In this document: positions 26,719 through 35,103 of the stretch, one piece after another
How the letters are laid out: the number at the start of each line of letters is the position of its first letter
Numbering within the stretch: position 1 is the stretch's first letter
Assembly: GCF_003203515.1 (NCBI RefSeq)
Contig: NZ_BGNG01000003.1
Coordinates: forward strand, 371,921 to 435,920
Source: Glaciecola sp. KUL10
GTDB taxonomy: Bacteria > Pseudomonadota > Gammaproteobacteria > Enterobacterales > Alteromonadaceae
Length of the DNA stretch: 64,000 nt
Direction: 5' to 3'
Notes under the pieces: model-generated
What the model was told of the DNA's origin: nothing
What the model saw: only the letters and a program-made list of their open reading frames with translations
The model's database searches: none
Translations under genes and position numbers: made by a program

Positions 26719-29291
26719 GTAGTGAACACACACAAATCAACCGCCTTGCAAGTGAACGTGTCGAAGCGATTCTAAAAAAACTGCGCTATCAAAAGCTTAT
26801 CTATTCAATTTGTTATGGATTCGGAATAGGTTTAACAACAAGCAGTCTTCTGACCCTAGTCAATGTGCATTTGGTCGCTTTTTTGCTGGTCTTGTTTTCT
26901 GTTTCGATAGCCACCTCCATATTTGTATATAAAGCTAAGATCACTCACCTTAGCCAAGTCAATGTCATCGCTCACTTAAATAAACACTTCAGTGAATTAG
27001 AAGAAAGCGCCGCGCTATTTTTTAACGATGTCGATGCAAAACAAAATGATAATCAAAGGCAACAAACAAGTATTCTCGCTGAGATGCAACAAGACCGAAT
27101 TGCGCATCGATTAAAAGAAATACTGTCTAAACCAGACGAAGATTTAGCGCTTCCAAAAACTAAATTTGGTATTGCGTTGGTCGTTGTATTACTTGGTATG
27201 TCAATGAATCTGCTCGCTCTCGCAATATCAGATATTCAGCTCGATAAGCCTAGTGATTCCATAATATCGTCCCAAGCATCACAAAATGCTGAACCTACAA
27301 ACAAGGTCTTGCTAAACCCGATGTCTCAATTGCTGATTGAGATTACGCCACCTAGCTATACGCAAATGAAAACTGAGGTTTTGCAGGCACCTAATTTGAA
27401 GGTGCTTCAAGGTAGCAGTATAGAATGGATGATAAGCGAGACAAATTCTGTAGATGCGATTAATGCAGAAAAAGCTTTGTTGCAACTTAGACTAGGCAAT
27501 GGAGAAACAGCCCAAAAACTAGCGACAGATTCCCAAAGTAAAACGAGTCTCACGTTACAAGTCAATCAAAGTACGCTATATCAATTTATACAATTGAGCC
27601 CTTCAAATACGTTAGATAAACAAGACAATGAACAGCTAAAAGAAAAGCTAATCGCAGGTCCTTTTTCGATAGAAACAATTAGGGATACGGCACCACGCAT
27701 TCGCATTTTGTCTCCAAGAGCCACGCTCACCAATTTTCCAAAAGACACTCAACCTATAATAGAAACAGAAGTGCTTGTCAGTGACGACTTTGGGCTGACA
27801 GACGTGACTATTTTAGCTTCAATCGCAAAAGGCTCAGGCGAAGCAGTTAAGTTTAGAGATGAGGTATTTACCTTTGATTCATTTACCGAAAAAGCGAAAA
27901 ACACGGACGAACCAAACTCGACATATCTAGAACGCACCTATAAAAAAACATGGCGTTTTGAAGAACTCGACATGGAGCCCGGAGACGAACTCTATTTTTC
28001 GGTTCAAGCCAGCGATAACTATCACAACGTCAGTAATCAACCTAGCTATCAAAGCACTCGCTCAGAAACTAAGATTATTAGATGGCTAGAAGATGAAGAA
28101 GCCGTGTTAGGTGGTGAAGGTATCCTAATCGACTTTGAGCCAGAGTACTTTAAAAGCCAACGGCAGATAATCATCGAAACCAAGCAACTTATTCAAGACA
28201 AGCCCTTTCTTAGTGAAACAGAATTTGACCGAGCGTCACGAGGCTTAGGTAATGATCAAAGCGATTTGAAGCAGCGTTATGGGCAGTATTTGGGTGACGA
28301 GTTTGAAACGGGCGTATTGCAATCGATGGAAGCGGCTTCGGATATAAATTTAAAAGACTCGGGGCATGATCATGATGAACATGACGATCACGATGAAGCG
28401 CATAATGAGTCAAATAACGAGAATATGGAAGAACATAGCCACGAGCGTGAACATGGGCATGGGCATGACCACGGACACGCTCAATCAGAAGCTAATTCAA
28501 TGGATGATCGCTCTGGCTACGCACAAATTATCGACCGTTTCGGACACAACCATGGCCAAGCAGACATCGGGTTTATTAAACTCGACAAAGGCATGCTAAG
28601 CCCCAAAGTATTGATGAAACAAGCGATTGCTCAAATGTGGCAAGCCGAGCTTCACCTTCGATTATCACAACCTGAATTAGCGCTTCCATATGAAGAAGAA
28701 GCATTGGACTATTTAAACCGCGCTAAAAAAGCCGAGCGTATTTACGTTAAACGACTAGGATTTGAACCGCCACCAGTTTCTGAAGAAAGGCGTTATCAAG
28801 CGAAACTCACTGACATTCTTGAAAATGAAATAGAGCGCTCATTAAACAATGAGCAGGATAAAGACTTACAACAAACAAAAGCAATTAGCGCCCTATTAAG
28901 CTATATCAACGTCAACAAAGTCTTATATGAAAACGCTAATGAAACGCGCTTTGATATAAGCAAGCTCTTAAAACATATTGAAAGTGTTAAGGAAATCTTG
29001 ATCACGCAACTTGTGGAAAAACCGCAGCTCATCGTGAGTCTAGCGACACTAGAACGTTTGGCACTCAATCAAAGCTTAGCGCTTAACGATTGTGAAAACT
29101 GTCTAAACGAACTAACTCGTTCCTTGTGGCAGATAATACCTGCTCAAGAAGCGGCCCCCTTCACCAAACAAAGCCAAGCAACTAACTCGCCTCTTACACA
29201 AGCATATTCAGACTTTCTTCGAATGGAAAAGCGCAAATCGTTAGCAAGTATTTACAATCAAGAATCAGGTCGCGTAGAAAATGATGATTAA
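26715..29291 (+). CDS. DUF4175-like membrane protein with a His/Asp-rich segment
   Basis: An 858-residue protein with N-terminal membrane helices (about residues 35-75 and 155-175) and a large periplasmic region, of the DUF4175-like group found in MoxR operons. Residues about 550-590 form a low-complexity metal-binding-like stretch rich in His, Asp and Glu, with runs such as HDHDEHDDHDEAH and EHGHGHDHGH. A helical region (AELHLRLSQPELALPYEEEALDYL) with repeat-like helices follows. Function unknown. It overlaps the BatA-like gene by 4 bases and the next gene by 11. Confidence 0.8.
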   Translation: MSSEHTQINRLASERVEAILKKLRYQKLIYSICYGFGIGLTTSSLLTLVNVHLVAFLLVLFSVSIATSIFVYKAKITHLSQVNVIAHLNKHFSELEESAALFFNDVDAKQNDNQRQQTSILAEMQQDRIAHRLKEILSKPDEDLALPKTKFGIALVVVLLGMSMNLLALAISDIQLDKPSDSIISSQASQNAEPTNKVLLNPMSQLLIEITPPSYTQMKTEVLQAPNLKVLQGSSIEWMISETNSVDAINAEKALLQLRLGNGETAQKLATDSQSKTSLTLQVNQSTLYQFIQLSPSNTLDKQDNEQLKEKLIAGPFSIETIRDTAPRIRILSPRATLTNFPKDTQPIIETEVLVSDDFGLTDVTILASIAKGSGEAVKFRDEVFTFDSFTEKAKNTDEPNSTYLERTYKKTWRFEELDMEPGDELYFSVQASDNYHNVSNQPSYQSTRSETKIIRWLEDEEAVLGGEGILIDFEPEYFKSQRQIIIETKQLIQDKPFLSETEFDRASRGLGNDQSDLKQRYGQYLGDEFETGVLQSMEAASDINLKDSGHDHDEHDDHDEAHNESNNENMEEHSHEREHGHGHDHGHAQSEANSMDDRSGYAQIIDRFGHNHGQADIGFIKLDKGMLSPKVLMKQAIAQMWQAELHLRLSQPELALPYEEEALDYLNRAKKAERIYVKRLGFEPPPVSEERRYQAKLTDILENEIERSLNNEQDKDLQQTKAISALLSYINVNKVLYENANETRFDISKLLKHIESVKEILITQLVEKPQLIVSLATLERLALNQSLALNDCENCLNELTRSLWQIIPAQEAAPFTKQSQATNSPLTQAYSDFLRMEKRKSLASIYNQESGRVENDD

Positions 29292-31404
29292 ACTAGGCAT
29301 ATTTACTATTAGTTCTACGCTTCCTACCTGGGCCTTAGTACTGCTGATAGTGAGCCTAGTCGCGCTAAACGTTTTTCTGTTTAATCAAGTCAAGCAGCGT
29401 GTTGAAACAAAACTTAAGCACTATGCGCTGAGTACTTTAAATGCGTTGGCTAGTCTAGCGATAGTAGGCCTGTTGCTCGACATTACCTACAATGTGCACA
29501 AAAATGATAAGGCTGTTATTGTTACGTCTGCTGTCGCCAACAAAAAACTCAGAGAAATAGACAACTCAAGCAGCGTTTACGCGCTGCAAAACCGCCTGCA
29601 AACCTCAGCAAGTCAAATTGACTTAGTTGACTTAGTTGACTTAGTTGACTATCAAACCGTAAGCGACTTTGTTTCATTTACCAAACACACCTTTTTTGAT
29701 TACAAAACCATCGAAATATTAGGTGATGGCTTAAACGCTGAACAGTGGCAAATTATCCATGCACTCGCTCGCACTAACGATGCCAAGAGCAATGGACGAA
29801 ATGCGCCTCAACTCATCTTTACGCCGAATCCAAATCAGTTCGGCCTAGTCGACGTCAATTGGCAACAACAAAGCACGGTAGGTGAAACAGTCACTATTAG
29901 CGGCCAAGTCCAAGCTGCCTCTTCAACATCCGAAAATGCAGATGACACTACAAAACTCTTCTCACTCACATTAACTGACCCCAGTGGCAGAATCATTGCT
30001 GAAGAGGTCGTTAGAATCGCAGAACCCTTTGCTCTAAACTTTATTCCAATCGCCGCTGGTCAGTGGGAGTACTCACTGCAATTAAAACAAGCCAACGCTA
30101 CAAAAAAATCCAATAAATTGCGTGAAAATGTCACTTTAAATGAAGCGCACAAAGACGCTTTAAGCATCACAGAAACCATTGCAATCAACGTCATAGATAA
30201 ACCTAGATTAAAGTTGCTCATCTCACAAAGCGCCCCCAGTTTTGAAACTAAACAAATTCAAAACTGGGCTGCCGAAAACGGTGCACAAATCGCCAGCTTC
30301 ACGCAAATTAGTCGAGACAAAATAAGCCGTCAATTCATCAACTTTTCGGACGATGAAAAAGTAATATTTACTTCGCCCCTTTCATCGCAGTCATTGAACT
30401 ATATAGACCTAATAATTATCGACAGCACCACCTTGTTTAAGTTAAGCGACGAGCAACACACCTCGATTACAGAGGCTGTCGAACAGGGGCTCGGTATATA
30501 CCTCATCGTTAATTATGAGGATGCACAGAATTGGAGTACTCAAAGCGCTGAAATAGAAAGCTCCAAAATAGCCAATTTTTTAGCTATAAACTCACTTTTC
30601 GAGTTAGATTACCTGGAAAATCAAGATGAGTTGCGCCTAATAAATTGGGGGGAAAGTTCATTTGATAGGCCATTGGCAGTCATACCTGCCAGTATTAACA
30701 ACACCTTACCCTCCCTGTTTACAAAGTCACTAATCCAAGATCAAGCGGGTAATTCAATTATTGAACGCATTCAGTTGGGGAAAGGTAAAGTAGCCCTCTC
30801 GTTGCTACCTTCCAGCTATGCAATCAAAACTCAAGGCAGTAGTTTGGTTCATAGCCAACTTTGGCAGTTTTTGATTAAAAACATCGCCAGAGAAAAAGAG
30901 GCCAATAAACGCATATACAATGCAGAGCCACATGCACTTGAAAATATTTTTAGAGCTAAGCAACCAAGCAAAATATGTAAAAAAGCTACCATTGAGAATA
31001 CGCAAACAGATGATACTGCTAGTTTATTATTGAAACAAAATGGTATAAGTCGAGAAATAAGCTTCCAAAACGCTAATTTTAAAAAACATATTAATGAGTA
31101 CGCTTCCACACTATGCACCAAATCGCTCATCGACTCATCAGGATGGTTCAGTTTGCACACTGTGCCTAGCGTTAATGACTTTTTTAATGGTTTCGCTTAT
31201 GCACATGAAGACTGGCTGACTAACCACACATATGCATTAAAACGCTTGAATGAATTGCAAAGTAGTCAATTTAATAAAAGCAGGGAAAATATCGCATATA
31301 TTTCAAGACAAACAACAAGGTCAATAGATAAATTAGCGTTTTGGTTGCTTTTGCTTAGCAGTTTGACATTGATATGGATAGAAAGAGTATTGAATAGACG
31401 TTAA
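29281..31404 (+). CDS. Large membrane-anchored protein closing the MoxR operon
   Basis: A 707-residue protein with two N-terminal helices (residues 15-40 and 48-65), a long periplasmic region and a C-terminal helix (AFWLLLLSSLTLIWIERVL). This is the layout of the BatA/BatB-related, glutamine-amidotransferase-like membrane proteins that end such operons. A central region (VIFTSPLSSQSLNYIDLIIIDS, then LSDEQHTSITEAVEQGLGIYLIVNYE) fits that Rossmann-like fold but lacks a catalytic Cys triad that I can see. A tandem LVD repeat lies near residue 115. Followed by a bidirectional terminator. Confidence 0.75.
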   Translation: MMIKLGIFTISSTLPTWALVLLIVSLVALNVFLFNQVKQRVETKLKHYALSTLNALASLAIVGLLLDITYNVHKNDKAVIVTSAVANKKLREIDNSSSVYALQNRLQTSASQIDLVDLVDLVDYQTVSDFVSFTKHTFFDYKTIEILGDGLNAEQWQIIHALARTNDAKSNGRNAPQLIFTPNPNQFGLVDVNWQQQSTVGETVTISGQVQAASSTSENADDTTKLFSLTLTDPSGRIIAEEVVRIAEPFALNFIPIAAGQWEYSLQLKQANATKKSNKLRENVTLNEAHKDALSITETIAINVIDKPRLKLLISQSAPSFETKQIQNWAAENGAQIASFTQISRDKISRQFINFSDDEKVIFTSPLSSQSLNYIDLIIIDSTTLFKLSDEQHTSITEAVEQGLGIYLIVNYEDAQNWSTQSAEIESSKIANFLAINSLFELDYLENQDELRLINWGESSFDRPLAVIPASINNTLPSLFTKSLIQDQAGNSIIERIQLGKGKVALSLLPSSYAIKTQGSSLVHSQLWQFLIKNIAREKEANKRIYNAEPHALENIFRAKQPSKICKKATIENTQTDDTASLLLKQNGISREISFQNANFKKHINEYASTLCTKSLIDSSGWFSLHTVPSVNDFFNGFAYAHEDWLTNHTYALKRLNELQSSQFNKSRENIAYISRQTTRSIDKLAFWLLLLSSLTLIWIERVLNRR
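29618..29649 (+). repeat. 9-bp in-frame tandem repeat
   Basis: After TTGAC (29618-29622) the unit TTAGTTGAC is repeated three times exactly (29623-29649), encoding LVD three times. Because the unit is a multiple of three, gain or loss of copies would keep the frame. Confidence 0.85.
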
Positions 31405-31405
31405 A

Positions 31406-31435
31406 AAAGGCATCACCTGAATAAGTAATGCCTTT
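31406..31435. terminator. Bidirectional terminator between the MoxR operon and the thiolase gene
   Basis: AAAGGCATCAC (31406-31416) pairs with GTAATGCCTTT (31425-31435) with one mismatch, around an 8-base loop. On the minus strand it is followed by TTT and so suits the thiolase gene best; it also lies right after the stop of the plus-strand operon. Confidence 0.7.
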
Positions 31436-31472
31436 AAGAAGTGTTAAGAACAAATTAACTCACGCAATGTGA

Positions 31473-32657
31473 TTAAAGACGTTCAAATACAACCGCAATA
31501 CCTTGACCACCACCGATACACATAGTCACAAGCGCATATTTACCACCGATGCGTTGTAATTCATGAATTGCTTTGGTGGCAATAACAGCACCCGAAGCAC
31601 CTATTGGGTGACCAAGCGCAATTGCGCCGCCATTCGGGTTCGTTTTAGCAGGATCTAAATCAAGTCCTTTAGACACCGTAAGTGCTTGTGAAGCAAACGC
31701 TTCATTTGACTCAACTACGTCCATGTCAGCAACAGACAAACCTGCTTTAGCCAGTGCAGCTTTTGAAGCTGGGATTGGACCTTCACCCATAACATCGTTA
31801 GGTACACCCGCAACTGCATAAGACACCATTCTAGCGATTGGTGCTAGGTTGTTAGCTTCCGCATAAGATTCACTTGCTAAGGTAAGGAAGGAAGCACCAT
31901 CATTGATACCAGAAGCGTTACCCGCTGTTACGCTACCATCTTTTTTAAAGGCCGGTCTCATACCCGCAAGCTTTTCAGCCGTTGTGCCGGGTTTTACGTG
32001 TTCATCGGTTTCAAAAATAGTTGTACCACGACGAGACTTTAACTCAATCGGTACAATCTGGTCTTTAAAATAGCCAGCTTCAATCGCCGCTGCAGCGCGC
32101 GCGTGTGACAAAGCAGCAAACTCGTCTTGTTGTTCACGAGATAAATCCCATTTGCTAGCTAAATTTTCTGCAGTGATTCCCATATGCCCTACGCCAAATG
32201 GGTCAGTGAGAGCAGCAACCATCATATCGATCATTTGCGAGTCCCCCATGCGTGCACCAGATCGCATAGCTGGAGATAAGTAACCACCGCGAGACATGTT
32301 CTCAACGCCGCCACCAATAGCCAATTGATGGTCACCCAGCATAATCCCTTGAGCCGAACTGACCACTGCTTGTAAACCAGAGCTACAAAGACGGTTTAAT
32401 GACATGGCTGTTGAGTCCATTGTCATCCCGGCTTGAATAGCCGCAACGCGAGCAACATATGGAAAGCGTGATTCAGTAGGAATAGTATTTCCTAGAATCA
32501 TTGACTCAAACTTAGCCGCCTCTACACCAGATGATTTGATGCCTTGGGTTAACACCTGACCTGCCAATTCGCATGGCTCAATCCCACTTAATCCACCACT
32601 AAACGTGCCGATAGCTGAACGCACCGCACTTAATACCACTACACTATTCACACTCAT
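31473..32657 (-). CDS. Acetyl-CoA C-acyltransferase (thiolase)
   Basis: A 394-residue thiolase. The acyl-accepting Cys is in LNRLCSSGLQAV (near residue 88); the active-site His is in GHPIGASG and the second Cys in CIGGGQGIAVVFE. NSVVVLSAVRSAIGTF opens the protein. Sequence features fit biosynthetic/beta-ketothiolase (PhaA/BktB-like) rather than FadA, but the direction of the reaction cannot be fixed from sequence. The ATG at MSVNSVVV has AAGGAAG upstream; an upstream in-frame start would add an unusual Gln/His-rich leader. No other beta-oxidation gene is adjacent. Confidence 0.92.
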   Translation of the reverse strand: MSVNSVVVLSAVRSAIGTFSGGLSGIEPCELAGQVLTQGIKSSGVEAAKFESMILGNTIPTESRFPYVARVAAIQAGMTMDSTAMSLNRLCSSGLQAVVSSAQGIMLGDHQLAIGGGVENMSRGGYLSPAMRSGARMGDSQMIDMMVAALTDPFGVGHMGITAENLASKWDLSREQQDEFAALSHARAAAAIEAGYFKDQIVPIELKSRRGTTIFETDEHVKPGTTAEKLAGMRPAFKKDGSVTAGNASGINDGASFLTLASESYAEANNLAPIARMVSYAVAGVPNDVMGEGPIPASKAALAKAGLSVADMDVVESNEAFASQALTVSKGLDLDPAKTNPNGGAIALGHPIGASGAVIATKAIHELQRIGGKYALVTMCIGGGQGIAVVFERL

Positions 32658-33059
32658 GTTAATCTTCCTTCGTTGATGTTGGTGATGTTGGGACTTCATA
32701 CTACTGACATATAACATAACTCTATACAACTTAAGTTTAAAGGGATACTAGGTAGACATTAGTGGTAAGCGATATAATAAATGTGTGCTTTTTTGATTTG
32801 TTTTAATATTCTTCGATTACTTCACTGATGTTTTCATCCCTTTAAACTTTTAATAAAAAACAGACTGTTGTTATTGGAAACATCATATTGGATAGTTTGT
32901 TGGAACCGGAAAATCTTTCAACCAATAAACCATCGTCAACTTTCTTTACAAACAATAAAGAGCAAAACAATAAAAACACGCAAGTCATTGTTTTAATTAT
33001 AATTTAAAAGTTGGCCCAACCTTTGCTTTCGTTGGTTAACAAGAAAACGGAGTTAAACC
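32658..33059. other. 402-base non-coding gap with a widely spaced perfect inverted repeat
   Basis: No gene was found here. The gap holds the thiolase promoter region and the leader of the PEP-CTERM gene. AAGTTTAAAGGGAT (32733-32746) and ATCCCTTTAAACTT (32836-32849) are perfect 14-bp inverted repeats 89 bases apart. The remainder is AT-rich without other structure I could support. Confidence 0.7.
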
Positions 33060-33773
33060 ATGAAACAGTTCAAACTATTTATAGCATCAGCAATTATGCT
33101 CTTCGGCGCGTCAAGCGCTAACGCAGCATTTATAACCCAAACTGAAACATTCGCCTTCACACCAAATGATCAAGCGGTACTTACATTTGACCAATACGAT
33201 GGCACGCAAGGAATCTTAACAGCGATTGAAATTATCTTACAGATAACAGCTTTAGGCGGTGAACTGACTGTTGATAATGATGGCGTTTTAGTCAACGGCG
33301 ACACAAATGTTGAATTAGGCGTTACTGCACTTGTTTCCAGTTCTCTTTCTTTGGTGAATAACGCTTTAGTGTCGATTTTTGCATCTCCTGTTGAAGCTTC
33401 GGTTCTTACAACTCTAACCGTGGGACCACAAGATACTGATGCTACAGATTCTTTCCAAAACGATCTTGGCCCGGACAACGCCTCTATAACGAATATTAAC
33501 GTTACAGAAACAGGCGGTGGATTCTTAAGTAGTGCTACATTTGCGAGTTACACTGGCGCAGGGACTTTCGATATGACAGTTGATGGAACAACAATAGTTG
33601 ACTTCGACACAGCCAATGGCTTGGCTGGTTCTTTCTCTCCACCTTCACTAGAAGGCTTTATAACAGTAAACTTTACAACTCAGGAACCTGGCGTGTTACC
33701 AGAGCCTGCACTTCACGCGGTATTGGGCATGTTCGCTCTAATGCTGGCGGCAAGAGCAAGAAGAAAAGCCTAA
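33060..33773 (+). CDS. PEP-CTERM sorted secreted protein (choice-of-anchor E-like)
   Basis: A 237-residue exported protein. MKQFKLFIASAIMLFGASSA is a signal peptide ending ANA. The mature part begins with a pattern (FTPNDQAVLTFDQYDGTQGILT) like the choice-of-anchor E domain. The C-terminus has LPEPALHAVLGMFALML then ARARRKA: the PEP motif, one membrane helix and a basic tail, which is the signal cut by exosortase. No exosortase is present in the window. PEP-CTERM proteins are usually surface or matrix components in exopolysaccharide producers. A terminator follows. Confidence 0.8.
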   Translation: MKQFKLFIASAIMLFGASSANAAFITQTETFAFTPNDQAVLTFDQYDGTQGILTAIEIILQITALGGELTVDNDGVLVNGDTNVELGVTALVSSSLSLVNNALVSIFASPVEASVLTTLTVGPQDTDATDSFQNDLGPDNASITNINVTETGGGFLSSATFASYTGAGTFDMTVDGTTIVDFDTANGLAGSFSPPSLEGFITVNFTTQEPGVLPEPALHAVLGMFALMLAARARRKA

Positions 33774-34136
33774 TTTAAAGATACGATACTCGATTCAAGC
33801 CTCCTAATGGGGGCTTTTTTATTTGCGTTGTCTAAATCACTTGTACGCTTAATTTGATATAAAGCGTGATACAAATAGTTCGACACGAAAACACTGTTAT
33901 ATTTATAAAGTGTGAAAGTCCAGTCTTTTTACGCCTCAATGAAGCCGTTTCACTTCAGTGCTGTTAAATTCGCTTGTACCTTACTTTTCTCAGAGTACCT
34001 TGCATAAAACAATTACCTTGTCATTCAACTTAGATTAGTTGTTCCCCACTAACTTTCACAAGTTACAATTAAATAACAAAAAACCTATGTAAACGCCCCA
34101 ATTTTCATTACTCTAGTTTTCAAAAAGGAAAAATTG
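33774..34136. other. 363-base gap: terminator then no recognisable gene
   Basis: The terminator of the PEP-CTERM gene fills the first 50 bases. An imperfect dyad (TTGTACGCTT with AAGCGTGATACAA) lies near 33840-33875. The rest is AT-rich leader DNA for the dehalogenase, and I see no further structure. Confidence 0.6.
33797..33820 (+). terminator. Terminator of the PEP-CTERM gene
   Basis: AAGCCTCC (33797-33804) pairs with GGGGGCTT (33809-33816) around TAAT, with one T-G wobble, and six T run from 33815. Confidence 0.8.
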
Positions 34137-35045
34137 ATGCTAGATTGTATCCGAACACCCGAAACTAGATTTAAAAACCTGCCTAATTATCGTTTTAAAG
34201 AAAATTTCATCGAAGTAGATGGCATGCGTATGCATTATGTTGATGAAGGGCCTCAAGATAAAGCCCCTATTTTGATGATGCACGGCGAACCTACATGGTC
34301 ATATCTATATCGACATATGATACCGATATGCGTGGCTGCAGGACATCGCGTGATTGCGCCTGATTTGATTGGCTTTGGAAAATCAGATAAGCCCATCAAG
34401 ATAGAAGATTATTCTTATCAAGCACATATGAATTGGATGCAATCATTTATCGACCAACTGGCTTTGAATAACATAACCTTAGTTTGCCAAGATTGGGGGT
34501 CATTATTAGGACTTAGGTTGGCGGCTGAAAACGAACAACGATTTAAAGCAATCGTGCTAGGAAATGGTGGTTTACCCACCGGAGAAACGCCTCCACCAAA
34601 AGCATTCAAGATATGGAAAGCGTTTGCAGAATATAGCCCTTGGTTTCCAATCGCAAAAATCATTGAGTCAGCTTGCTTTAAAAAGCTCAGCAAAGAAGAG
34701 CGACGTGCCTATGATGCGCCCTTTCCTTCTTCAAGATATAAAGCAGGTACACGCGCCTTCCCTAAACTCGTGCCGGTGACACCTGATAACCCGGCAAGCG
34801 AAGCTAATAAACAAGCTTGGGAGATACTTAAGCGTTGGGAAAAGCCATTTTTAACCACTTTTAGTAATGGCGACCCCGTTACTCGGGGAGGTGAAAAAGT
34901 CTTTCAAAAACTCGTACCCGGTGCTCAAAACCAACATCACCAAAGATTAGTGGGTGGACATTTCCTGCAAGAAGATGCCAGCAATGAATTTGCGAGTGCC
35001 GTTAACCAATTGCTCGCCCAAATGAGCAGCTCAAAAGAATGTTAA
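34137..35045 (+). CDS. Haloalkane dehalogenase, HLD-I type
   Basis: A 302-residue alpha/beta hydrolase that hydrolyses carbon-halogen bonds. HGEPTW (residues 49-54) carries the Glu and oxyanion region typical of HLD subfamily I. CQDWGS gives nucleophile Asp119 with halide-binding Trp120, as in DhlA. FSNGDPVT supplies the catalytic acid and GGHFLQED the His. Esterases of the same fold have Ser instead of Asp. ATG at 34137 (after an in-frame TTG) has AAAGGAAAA upstream. The next gene, 58 bases on, is a hydroxylase-like membrane protein, which may be cotranscribed. Confidence 0.9.
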   Translation: MLDCIRTPETRFKNLPNYRFKENFIEVDGMRMHYVDEGPQDKAPILMMHGEPTWSYLYRHMIPICVAAGHRVIAPDLIGFGKSDKPIKIEDYSYQAHMNWMQSFIDQLALNNITLVCQDWGSLLGLRLAAENEQRFKAIVLGNGGLPTGETPPPKAFKIWKAFAEYSPWFPIAKIIESACFKKLSKEERRAYDAPFPSSRYKAGTRAFPKLVPVTPDNPASEANKQAWEILKRWEKPFLTTFSNGDPVTRGGEKVFQKLVPGAQNQHHQRLVGGHFLQEDASNEFASAVNQLLAQMSSSKEC

Positions 35046-35103
35046 ATTCATGTAAAATAAATTACAATCGCGAGAGTTAAACAAGTAGATATAAAGAAGT
35101 AGT

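Noticed and set aside
28360..28500. Repeat array or CRISPR in the GAT/CAT-rich stretch
   Set aside because: The sequence is codon-level low complexity for His and Asp, with no regular spacer structure.
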